Source of the DNA: CAZQRP01 sp964596125
Lineage (GTDB): Bacteria > Chloroflexota > Dehalococcoidia > GIF9 > UBA5629
Length of the DNA stretch: 59,801 nucleotides
Assembly (NCBI GenBank): GCA_964596125.1
Contig: CAZQRP010000022.1
Coordinates: 1 to 59,801 of the forward strand
Direction: 5' to 3'
Shown here: positions 8,837 through 15,830 of the stretch, one piece after another
Layout: the number at the start of each line of letters is the position of its first letter
Position numbering within the stretch: position 1 is the first letter of the stretch
The notes under the pieces: generated by a model
The model's database searches: none
What the model was told of the DNA's origin: nothing
What the model saw: the letters and a program-made list of their open reading frames with translations, nothing else
Translations under genes and position numbers: made by a program

Positions 8837-10240
8837 TTAGCCAATACCCCATTTTTTTCTTACCCTCTCGACAACGTCTGGACTATCTGCCACTACTTTT
8901 GGAAATTCCCCCTGCCACTCATATGGTCTACAGGCGTTAATTACTGCCCTCGAGGTGGAGAAGGCTTCGGCAGGTCTGCGGATTATAGGGTCAGTAGGGC
9001 CAGACCAACAATCACGGATTATGTCTATATCCTTCCGCGGGTCTACGCGAAAGCATATGGCGCGTATTACTTCCTCTATATCGGAAGGGTCTACATCTTC
9101 ATCCACAGTAATTATGTACCTCCCATAGCGGGCTGCTACTCCGCCAGTTATAGCTGTCATAGCTGCTCTCTTAGCATGCCCGGCATACCGTTGTTGAATT
9201 GAAATTACAACCCACATTCCTGCTGATATATCACTAAAATAGACAGCTTTGACATCAGGGACTCCCGCATTTACAAGGTCGTTGAATAATGCTGCACTCT
9301 TGAACAGGGATGTCACACAAAAATCATGCTCTGGGGGTTGCCCCAGTATAATAGGACTGTTTCTATAGTACATCCTCTCTACTTTGATGATTGGCTTTGG
9401 TGCTCTTTCGCAGAAATGTCCCGTCCATTCTCCAAAAGTACCCTCATCCCTCATTTCGCCAGGAGGACACCATCCTACCAGCACTATTTCACTGTCAGCG
9501 GGTATAGGCAAGCCGGTTACCTCATCTATTATTACATTAACGGGCTCATTCATAATTGCCCCTATGAGCGGGTATTCCGTTCCTTCAGGAACCTGAGTTG
9601 AAGCTATCAAATAAGTTATAGGATGATGCCCGAGTGACACTGCCACAGGACAGGCCTGTCCTGTGGCATGATATTTTTCGCCTTGAATTCTACCATGTTG
9701 GCCCGGCTCGATATTAAGGCCCAGGGTGTTCCTATCATGGACCATCACACGATACGTACCCAGGTTTACTACTCCTGTGTCAGGATCCTTCGTTATAACA
9801 GCATCAGCTGTGCCTATATATCTACCTCCGTCTGTGGGATGCCATTTTGGGGCAGGCAGCCGCAAGATATCTACATCTTCTCCTGAAAGTACGTTCTCGA
9901 GCACTGGTCCTGTTTTTACCTGTTGGGGTTGGAATGCATCCATGTTGGCATACCACTTCGGTAACCATTGCCGTATCTCCTCTATTAACTTAAGCTTCGG
10001 TTCCATATACGGGATGCCCAGCGTCAATGCCACTCGCTTCGATGTGGAAAGAGTACCGGTAACTATCCTGAAGCCGGGAGGATAGTCCTTGATATTGTCG
10101 AACAGGAGGGCCTTCCCCTTAGCTTTGCGGTTCAAGCTGGTAGCACAACCGATTTCTTCATCCCAATCGGCACCATCGATCCTTTTAAGCTCTTCTTCCT
10201 TATCCATTTTAACCAACCACTGTCTTAAATCATCTACCAT
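8837..10240 (-). CDS. UbiD-family (de)carboxylase
   Basis: 467 residues, with conserved UbiD segments: PxGFRIVTGTLS near the N-terminus, AKWHPTDGGRYIGT, ATGQACPVAVSLG, GEWTGHFCER and a C-terminal DEDVDPSDIEEV. Family members bind prenylated FMN and reversibly decarboxylate aromatic or unsaturated acids; in anaerobes many act on hydroxybenzoates or phenylphosphate. The substrate is not deducible, and no UbiX prenyltransferase lies in the window. GGAGGAG precedes the ATG by about 10 bases. A relic of an IS3 transposase lies just upstream. The coding sequence contains a perfect 28-bp palindrome (9641-9668). Confidence 0.9.
   Translation of the reverse strand: MVDDLRQWLVKMDKEEELKRIDGADWDEEIGCATSLNRKAKGKALLFDNIKDYPPGFRIVTGTLSTSKRVALTLGIPYMEPKLKLIEEIRQWLPKWYANMDAFQPQQVKTGPVLENVLSGEDVDILRLPAPKWHPTDGGRYIGTADAVITKDPDTGVVNLGTYRVMVHDRNTLGLNIEPGQHGRIQGEKYHATGQACPVAVSLGHHPITYLIASTQVPEGTEYPLIGAIMNEPVNVIIDEVTGLPIPADSEIVLVGWCPPGEMRDEGTFGEWTGHFCERAPKPIIKVERMYYRNSPIILGQPPEHDFCVTSLFKSAALFNDLVNAGVPDVKAVYFSDISAGMWVVISIQQRYAGHAKRAAMTAITGGVAARYGRYIITVDEDVDPSDIEEVIRAICFRVDPRKDIDIIRDCWSGPTDPIIRRPAEAFSTSRAVINACRPYEWQGEFPKVVADSPDVVERVRKKWGIG
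9641..9668. repeat. 28-bp perfect palindrome inside the UbiD gene
   Basis: TGCCACAGGACAGG followed by CCTGTCCTGTGGCA reads the same on both strands without a mismatch. It encodes the conserved HATGQACPVA segment, so the amino acids constrain it in part. Confidence 0.85.
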
Positions 10241-10299
10241 TTTATTTCTTCTCCTCCATAATGATAGTTGTATATAGTATTATTATCGTCGTTAGCCTG

Positions 10300-10531
10300 C
10301 CGAATAAAGGATACCACTTCATAAGTTAGAGTTACCAGTATTATAGCCTCAGGAGCAGGTAGTATGTAGTCTAACGAGCTATGAGGACGAACCTGATTGT
10401 ACTCCCTTCTCCACTACTCAATCAATAGCTTAGCTTCAGTTAACGTGGTAAACACCTCCCGATTCAAAAGCTCGTTTCTCAACTTCCCATTGAAGGATTC
10501 TATATAGCCGTTCTCCCAGGTACTCCCACAA
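10300..10531 (-). mobile_element. IS3-family transposase (OrfB) relic
   Basis: The minus strand reads TWENGYIESFNGKLRNELL, then REVFTTLTEAKLLIE, a TAG where the family has Gln, and WRREYNQVRPHSSLDY, the C-terminal rve-integrase end of IS3-type OrfB. Everything upstream of the GSTWENG block, including the first catalytic Asp residues, is missing. The coding frame runs on past the usual end into the UbiD upstream region. It is an inactive fragment without recognisable terminal inverted repeats. Confidence 0.8.
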
Positions 10532-10555
10532 GTAGACAGACGGGTAAAGACTGTG

Positions 10556-10664
10556 TTGCGTTGTGTCTACTTTACCCGGCTCAGGTCACCAACAAACACC
10601 TGAGAGAGATATACGGTAATTATTATGGTAGGCGCTGGTAGTAAGTATATAGATGGGAAGAGGG
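10556..10664. repeat. diverged dispersed repeat, copy 2
   Basis: Aligns with 7550-7662 over about 105 bases at roughly 60-65% by eye. It lies directly beside the IS3 relic and downstream of the PAS/HD-GYP gene. The minus strand reads LLPAPTIIITVYLSQVFVG followed by DLSRVK and a stop. Confidence 0.45.
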
Positions 10665-10707
10665 GACTGTGAGGAATCGTTGTGCCTGTTCTTTCAGGTT
10701 TTAGTGC

Positions 10708-11814
10708 TTACTCAAATTGAAACCCTTTTTGAGTAAAAACCCGAAAACAAGCATCCACCACCTCGATATCATAGAGGGCACCCTTGTTCTGCGAGATCTC
10801 CTGTAGTGCGTTTTCTATACCCAGGGAAGGCCGGTAAGCTCTTCGAGAGGCCATAGCCTCAACAACATCTGCTACACCCAGGATTCTGGCTTCCAATACA
10901 ATATCCTTGCCGGACAGGCCCACAGGATATCCGGAGCCGTTCATCCTTTCATGGTGTTGAAGCACCGCTTCAGCCACTGGCCATGGGAATTCAATATTCT
11001 TCAACATGTCATAACCCAGTGATGGATGCATTTTGATGACACTGAATTCAGCTTTTGCCAGTTCATTGGGATTGGTCAGGATTTCAGCGGGTACACGGAC
11101 CTTACCTATATCATGAACCAGCCCTGTCAAGTAAAGCCCATCAATCTGATTCTCTGTGAGGTTCGTCTCTCTGGCTATAGCACAGGCAAGCTGGGCCACG
11201 CGTCGTTGATGACCGATGGTGTAGGGATCCCTCAATTCGACTGCCATAGACATGGCCCGGATAGTGTCTTTCTGGGCTTTTAACAGACTTTCTGCATACA
11301 GGCGGTTGTGCTCCACCGCCTGCTTGCGCTCGGTTATGTCGCTTATTATCGCTAGGATCTCAAGGGGCTGTCCGCTTGAATCACGCAGGAAACTGCATTT
11401 CATCTCGACTGGAACCAAAGAGCCATCCTTGCGAATTAAATCAAGCTCCAGCATCCTGGATGTGGAAAGGTCCTTATAGTCCTTTTTATCTGCAGTCATC
11501 TCCTCCGCGATGGCCTTCGTGACAATCTCAAACGAGGCTGAGGTAAAGACGTCTTCCATAGTCCTGTTCATCGCTTCCTCGACACTGTAGCCCAAAAGGC
11601 GGGTGATGGAAGGGCTAGCAGAAATGAGCCGCATGTTCGTATCGATAGTCAAGATGGCGTCTGCAGCGCTCTCAGTAAGTATACAGTAGCGCCTTTCACT
11701 TTCCCGTAGTGCCTCCTCCACTGTGTTAAGCAGCGTTTCTACTTCCTGGAATTCAGGGGGTCGCCAGCACAACGCTGCCGATTCGCTAATGGATTTCTCT
11801 GTTTCTTTTGCCAT
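10708..11814 (-). CDS. PAS sensor / HD-GYP c-di-GMP phosphodiesterase
   Basis: 368 residues. A PAS domain (about residues 35-165, RYCILTESAADAILTIDTN through ISDITERKQA) is followed by an HD-GYP domain. The metal-binding HD pair is in LVHDIGKVRVP, and the HHERMNGSGYPVGLSG stretch holds the conserved HHE and GYP residues. HD-GYP proteins hydrolyse cyclic di-GMP; the PAS domain should sense an unknown signal. No transmembrane segment is visible, so it is probably cytosolic. It has no obvious operon partner. Confidence 0.92.
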   Translation of the reverse strand: MAKETEKSISESAALCWRPPEFQEVETLLNTVEEALRESERRYCILTESAADAILTIDTNMRLISASPSITRLLGYSVEEAMNRTMEDVFTSASFEIVTKAIAEEMTADKKDYKDLSTSRMLELDLIRKDGSLVPVEMKCSFLRDSSGQPLEILAIISDITERKQAVEHNRLYAESLLKAQKDTIRAMSMAVELRDPYTIGHQRRVAQLACAIARETNLTENQIDGLYLTGLVHDIGKVRVPAEILTNPNELAKAEFSVIKMHPSLGYDMLKNIEFPWPVAEAVLQHHERMNGSGYPVGLSGKDIVLEARILGVADVVEAMASRRAYRPSLGIENALQEISQNKGALYDIEVVDACFRVFTQKGFQFE

Positions 11815-12104
11815 TATCCCTTACATCTCTTGCGCTTTCCAGTATAGCTACGCATGTCGAGCAATTGTATCCAAAGCCTAGGTAGGTTGGTTGGTACATT
11901 TCCTTACCTCACTATTACCCGTATACAATATAATGAATGTTCCCGGTTCGATACATCACCATTTGGTACTTTTTGCTGGATGACTTTAGTCCTATAGCAA
12001 GTATCGCTTTTAAATGGATGGGAGTTACTGCACTGAAATTATAAAAATCCCTCCTTTGTCTTGTTGTCGTCACTGGAACAAAAACCTGGAAATATACCAG
12101 TACC

Positions 12105-12283
12105 CTGGTTCAACTCTTTTTTCTCTGGCAGACCTTATCCGGTGTTTTCAGGATGAACAAGTGTTAGTTTCCTATACAAGTACTGTACAGGACCCCGGGA
12201 ACCTGCTGATTTAAGAATCAACTGGCACTTTAAGGTTCAGGTCTTCTAGAAGACATTGTATGCTCTTGAGCAGATCCGAGCCC
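12105..12283. repeat. duplicated segment covering the 3' end of the winged-helix gene
   Basis: About 175 bases, the last ~25 codons of the winged-helix gene plus about 105 bases of downstream DNA, recur in opposite orientation at 57297-57478 with about 75-80% identity by eye, including AAACTAACACYTGTTCATC and AAATCAGCAGGTTCC. Confidence 0.8.
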
Positions 12284-12486
12284 TTCTCGGTGACTCGGTA
12301 ATTGAAGTGCGAGTTGTCCAGTGTAAACTGGTCAATGCAGTCGTTGGCAAGAAGTAAGCCTAAATATTTTTGTACTTGGGAGTAACTTGTATTAGCACGA
12401 TACATGATTTCAGTTTTTCTAGCGCCATGTTCCCCAACTTTAAGTATATCCGCTATTATCTCGATACTGGAACGCCTGCTTTTCAT
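12211..12486 (-). CDS. winged-helix transcriptional regulator (HTH_45 type)
   Basis: 91 residues: RRSSIEIIADILKV, GARKTEIMYRANTSYSQVQKYL (recognition helix region) and FNYRVTEKGSDLLKSI match the archaeal-style winged-helix family PF14947, which is abundant in Archaea and Dehalococcoidia. Family members are thought to bind DNA as dimers; the target is unknown. AGAAGGGA precedes the ATG by about nine bases. A fragment of a paralogue lies at 57297-57366. Confidence 0.85.
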   Translation of the reverse strand: MKSRRSSIEIIADILKVGEHGARKTEIMYRANTSYSQVQKYLGLLLANDCIDQFTLDNSHFNYRVTEKGSDLLKSIQCLLEDLNLKVPVDS

Positions 12487-12523
12487 CTATTTGCTTCCCT
12501 TCTGTGCCCTGGTAATCCTGTTG

Positions 12524-12835
12524 TTACTTTACTATCCTCCCGACCTCAACACACATTTCATAAATTACTTCATTACCATTCTCACCTCGCCGCTTTATTC
12601 CCCAATTATGTTTCCATAGTAGGAAAGGGAGAAAGTTATTAAGTTCGTAACGCAAAGGCATACCTGGATCACAGCTCCCCTTGTGGTGTATAGAAATATT
12701 ACAGAAGGTTTCCTCTGATGCAGGCTTCTCGCAAGATGCGATGGCGAGTTTCCAGTCCTCTATTCTTCTACCACAAGAGTCACAGATAAGTATCGGGGAA
12801 GCTCCTTCTTCATCATATTTTAATGCCAGTCCCAT
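12524..12835 (-). CDS. hypothetical protein with one CxxC
   Basis: 103 residues of unknown function. An N-terminal CDSCGRRIEDW knuckle and further Cys and His residues (FCNISIHHKGSC) suggest a small zinc-binding protein. A purine-rich AGAGAGGGA lies before the ATG at 12835. The winged-helix gene follows on the same strand after 37 bases, so the two may be co-transcribed with the small membrane protein upstream. Confidence 0.6.
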   Translation of the reverse strand: MGLALKYDEEGASPILICDSCGRRIEDWKLAIASCEKPASEETFCNISIHHKGSCDPGMPLRYELNNFLPFLLWKHNWGIKRRGENGNEVIYEMCVEVGRIVK

Positions 12836-12871
12836 TCTATTCCCTCTCTACTTATTAGTAACGGTTGCCGG

Positions 12872-13000
12872 TCAATATTCGTCAGATGTTATTCGTACAA
12901 TACAACGTATCCCGAGCTCACATATAATCAAAATAAAAAGGGCACCAACCATCGCCATCAAAGCGATCCCAGTGCCCTTGCTACTTCCCATCTTCCTCAT
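12872..13000 (-). CDS. 42-residue single-helix membrane protein
   Basis: ATG at 12998-13000 to TGA at 12872-12874. It starts MRKMGSSKGTG, followed by one hydrophobic helix (IALMAMVGALFILIICELGI) and a short polar tail. A CAGG purine block lies seven bases upstream. A frameshifted relative is found at 7837-7927, which supports coding. It lies 36 bases upstream of the 103-residue gene. GGGCAC...GTGCCCTTTTTA inside it could alternatively be a minus-strand terminator. Confidence 0.5.
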   Translation of the reverse strand: MRKMGSSKGTGIALMAMVGALFILIICELGIRCIVRITSDEY

Positions 13001-13339
13001 CCAACCTGAGTTGTTTCTTACTTCACATCACATCTGATAATTCCACTATAATCTTCGGTTACTGGTTTGTCAACACCCGTCTTACCGGTAAATCCTTCTC
13101 ATATTTATCCTGGCATATTCTCCGTTAGCCTTGCATTACTTCCCCGCTACTCCTGCAGGTAAAAAGAACGAGAAGGACTTTATCGCATTGTGTCTATTCC
13201 ACGTTCTACATATGGTACCGTAATTTAGTTCGGAGTCCATTATTTCATCCGGTATATATTGCGCCTGTGAAATGATGACCCGGAGATGTATAATCCAGAT
13301 TATATAAATGGGACCCGGAATGTATGAGGAGGTACCAGA
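13001..13339. other. intergenic region without recognised genes
   Basis: Divergent spacer between minus-strand small genes and the plus-strand pair starting at 13340. It should hold promoters for both directions; I see no convincing consensus pair, RNA gene or repeat. Confidence 0.5.
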
Positions 13340-13567
13340 ATGGATGATATAATGAAATCTATGGCCAATCCGTTTCTCATGTGGTTATTCGCCTTACTGG
13401 GGGACGCCTTTCTCATCGTTGGCATTGCTACCGCAGTAAGCGAAGTGTCTATTGCTTGTTTTACTCCTACAGCATGGCTCTTACTGGCTGTCATCAGCTA
13501 TCTGATTATGGTCTGGGTTGTTACCCTGCGTATATTGATTCGGGTTGAGAGCCGGGAGGTAAGCTGA
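13340..13567 (+). CDS. small two-helix membrane protein
   Basis: 75 residues with two hydrophobic segments (about residues 11-33 and 44-65) separated by a short loop, ending in a charged RVESREVS tail. GAGGAGGT lies about nine bases before the ATG. No family recognised. The minimal metalloprotease gene follows after 30 bases on the same strand, so they probably form an operon. Confidence 0.7.
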   Translation: MDDIMKSMANPFLMWLFALLGDAFLIVGIATAVSEVSIACFTPTAWLLLAVISYLIMVWVVTLRILIRVESREVS

Positions 13568-13597
13568 GTGGGATAAACGTGGAGCAGATTAAGAGAT

Positions 13598-13999
13598 TTG
13601 CAGAGACAGAAATTTGAATCACTGGTACTCCGGGCGCTAGAAGAACTACCGGCGGAGTTCCAGCAGAAGCTGGAAAATGTGGATGTAGTAATAGAAGACT
13701 GGCCCAGTGCGCTGCAGCTTAACAGGTTACGAATAAAACATCCCGCTCAACTGCTGGGCCTCTACGAAGGGGTCCCGAAGACAAGTCGGACACGAAGTTA
13801 TAATCTGGTACTGCCGGATAAAATTACCATATTCCAGAAACCCATTGAGGCCAAATGCCGTTCTGACCGGGACATTGAAATGGAGATAGGCAGGGTAGTA
13901 CGTCATGAAATAGCTCATCATTTCGGCATCGGTGATGAGACCTTGCGAAGAATAGAAGGCAAGAGGCCCGGGAAAAAGGAATACAGAGGTAAAAGCTGA
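13598..13999 (+). CDS. minimal metalloprotease-like (zincin, PF06262 type) protein
   Basis: 133 residues. The zincin motif HEIAHHFGIGD (HExxHxxxxxD) near residue 108 and the upstream E..ALEELPAEFQ and DVVIEDWP blocks match the small bacterial MMP-like family. It should be a soluble zinc protein; peptidase activity has not been shown for most members. The TTG at 13598 is the likely start, since the frame is closed by TAA at 13574 and no ATG lies near the conserved N-terminus; GGAG is about 14 bases upstream. Confidence 0.85.
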   Translation: MQRQKFESLVLRALEELPAEFQQKLENVDVVIEDWPSALQLNRLRIKHPAQLLGLYEGVPKTSRTRSYNLVLPDKITIFQKPIEAKCRSDRDIEMEIGRVVRHEIAHHFGIGDETLRRIEGKRPGKKEYRGKS

Positions 14000-14137
14000 A
14001 CTATAGATGGTCCGGCCTGAGCCGGCTAATTAGTTTGGATTCCATCTTCCTGGTGCCGCTTGACAGTCCAAACACAGTCCCGAGTTGAAGCGTTGGAGAC
14101 ATAGCCGAACTATTCTGTACAAGAGGGAGATAGTGAA

Positions 14138-14587
14138 TTATTGTAGCATGGTTTTTCTGGCTTGTTTTGCCAGGTTTGAGGCTTGATAATAGTCACCTCT
14201 ATCAAAGGCAACGGTTGCCTGCGCAAGAAGCTGTCGCCCCTCGTCAACTCCTTTTGTTCTTCCTTCGTTTAACGCTTTATCCATCTCACTGCTCGCTTCT
14301 TTGATAATGCCCCAACTCTGAGAGGCGATGTCAGCTTTCTCGGAGGTTGTGATGTGGACTTCATAGCTACGCCGCATAAGTTTATGCGCGGCTGACAGCT
14401 TTACTAAATTAGGAGTTTTGCCTTGAGAAATATTACGGTCCAATTGGTGTCGTCCGCAGCCATCCCAGCCGATTAGCAAAATGGTTTGGGGTGCCTGATT
14501 AAAGTCAGGATTGGGATTACAGTATAAAACAATACATGTTATCAGGAGCAATAGAGCGATTGCTTTTATACTGAAACCATATTTCAT
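14138..14587 (-). CDS. truncated alkaline-phosphatase-superfamily protein with C-terminal helical tail
   Basis: 149 residues. An N-terminal signal or anchor helix (IKAIALLLLITCIVLYC) is followed by QTILLIGWDGCGRHQL and GKTPNLVKLSA, the N-terminal metal-binding Asp region of type I phosphodiesterase/alkaline phosphatase proteins. The remaining catalytic domain, normally hundreds of residues, is absent; the sequence jumps at EVHITTSEKADIA to a helical tail (GRQLLAQATVAFDRGDYYQA). It looks like an internal deletion that kept the frame. Catalysis is unlikely. Confidence 0.6.
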   Translation of the reverse strand: MKYGFSIKAIALLLLITCIVLYCNPNPDFNQAPQTILLIGWDGCGRHQLDRNISQGKTPNLVKLSAAHKLMRRSYEVHITTSEKADIASQSWGIIKEASSEMDKALNEGRTKGVDEGRQLLAQATVAFDRGDYYQASNLAKQARKTMLQ

Positions 14588-14619
14588 TTCGGTCTTTCGT
14601 ATCAGAACATTATCATATA

Positions 14620-14817
14620 CTAATAATAATCTGTTTTCCCTTCTTTTACTATTGTCAATACCCGAACAATTTTTTTACTTTTAGTTGCAACTGTAAGAGC
14701 TGAAAATAGTTTTTTGTTTATCTGAAAGGGACTATCTTTATTATGATGTCTGGTAGGTCTGAGTACGCTTTTCTCTATAGTATGGACGCCTCTAAGTCCC
14801 ATTATTGATCTGGCCAT
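14620..14817 (-). CDS. hypothetical basic protein, doubtful
   Basis: 65 residues from an ATG at 14817, rich in Lys and Arg (RPTRHHNKD, KSKKIVRVL). There is no clear ribosome binding site and no recognised domain. It sits between the truncated phosphodiesterase and a strong hairpin, and could be a non-coding reading frame or a decayed gene. Confidence 0.3.
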   Translation of the reverse strand: MARSIMGLRGVHTIEKSVLRPTRHHNKDSPFQINKKLFSALTVATKSKKIVRVLTIVKEGKTDYY

Positions 14818-14833
14818 GTTACCTGTTTGAAAT

Positions 14834-14873
14834 AACAGGCTGGGTATCCTTTCCTCCGAATACCCAGCCTGTT
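14834..14873. terminator. strong 14-bp hairpin terminator
   Basis: AACAGGCTGGGTAT at 14834-14847 pairs perfectly with ATACCCAGCCTGTT at 14860-14873 around a 12-base loop. It lies 78 bases downstream of the 57-residue membrane-protein gene on the minus strand, where TTATTTCAAA follows the stem. Confidence 0.7.
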
Positions 14874-14951
14874 AAAGAATCCCATTACTTCTTTGTTTCG
14901 CTAAACTCGTTTTCCATACCTCCTTTTACTCATTTTTTCCCAGATTGTCGT

Positions 14952-15125
14952 CTAGGATATTTCCTGTGCCAGTGTCTTCTTTTGCGCAGCCCTTCTCTTT
15001 TGCCGTTGCCGTGCTTCGCGTACAACCTGATATAGACCACTAACGTTTATGTACCAGATAAACGCTATCGGGAGGATGATAATGGGTGCTGCTAAAAGTA
15101 TTGCTACTATAAGTTCCCACTGCAT
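14952..15125 (-). CDS. 57-residue single-helix membrane protein with basic tail
   Basis: Starts MQWELIVAILLAAPIIILPI, with one transmembrane helix to about residue 30, then a basic amphipathic tail (REARQRQKRRAAQKK). The ATG at 15125 is chosen because AAGGAGG lies eight bases before it; the in-frame GTG at 15134 falls inside that ribosome binding site. The layout resembles small membrane anchors, but no function is known. A strong hairpin follows. Confidence 0.75.
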   Translation of the reverse strand: MQWELIVAILLAAPIIILPIAFIWYINVSGLYQVVREARQRQKRRAAQKKTLAQEIS

Positions 15126-15830
15126 TGTCTTCACCTCCTTATATTGTAATTTGTTTTTCCCTCGACCTTTCGCTTACAGGTTATCACCGAGTAATGGCAC
15201 TGACTTCCGCTGTAATGCTTATTTCACATGTGTAGAAGTACCAGAAATATATGCTAATAACTAATACATTGTGCTTATCTATGGATATTTGTGATAGGTA
15301 CATATACTTACTCCAGCTATAAATTAAATAGCTTGTTATATACACATTATTCATTTCAGAACTGGTACTGCGCTATCCGGGCTGATTTATGTCATTTAAG
15401 ACTTTCCAGTTTTGGATTGTCTTGAGAAGGGTATACCAGCTTGCCCTGGCTGTAGTTATAGACGGGTACCTTATTCTATGGAGAAAGATATATGTGATTT
15501 AGAGAAGTATCATCAACAGGCTATCTAACTGGAGGCATCCAGTAAAAACAAGTTCATCCCCAGCATTGTTTTCGTAGTAGCGTGGGAACAGTGGAAGTGT
15601 CAGTTTGGCTGCGATTATTAAGTTGAAAGTTATTGCTGTTCTCGGGATACCTCAATTACCGAACAAATAAAGCTGATGACTGCTTGCTGCCATGGCACTA
15701 TACTATTCAGAAGCTCCCGCAAAATGATTCCAGATTTGCGGGAGCTTGACAGAAATGGTTCGATTGGATAAAGGACTTATTAGTCCCTCTCCCAGAGCTT
15801 GTGTTATTTCTGATGATGGTTTATAGCTAT
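15126..15830. other. intergenic region, one hairpin
   Basis: About 700 bases with no convincing gene on either strand. The only clear structure is the 13-bp hairpin at 15711-15747. Confidence 0.5.
15711..15747. terminator. 13-bp perfect hairpin
   Basis: AAGCTCCCGCAAA at 15711-15723 pairs with TTTGCGGGAGCTT at 15735-15747 around an 11-base loop. It lies 84 bases after the stop of the selenocysteine molybdoenzyme on the minus strand and probably ends that transcript. Confidence 0.65.
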
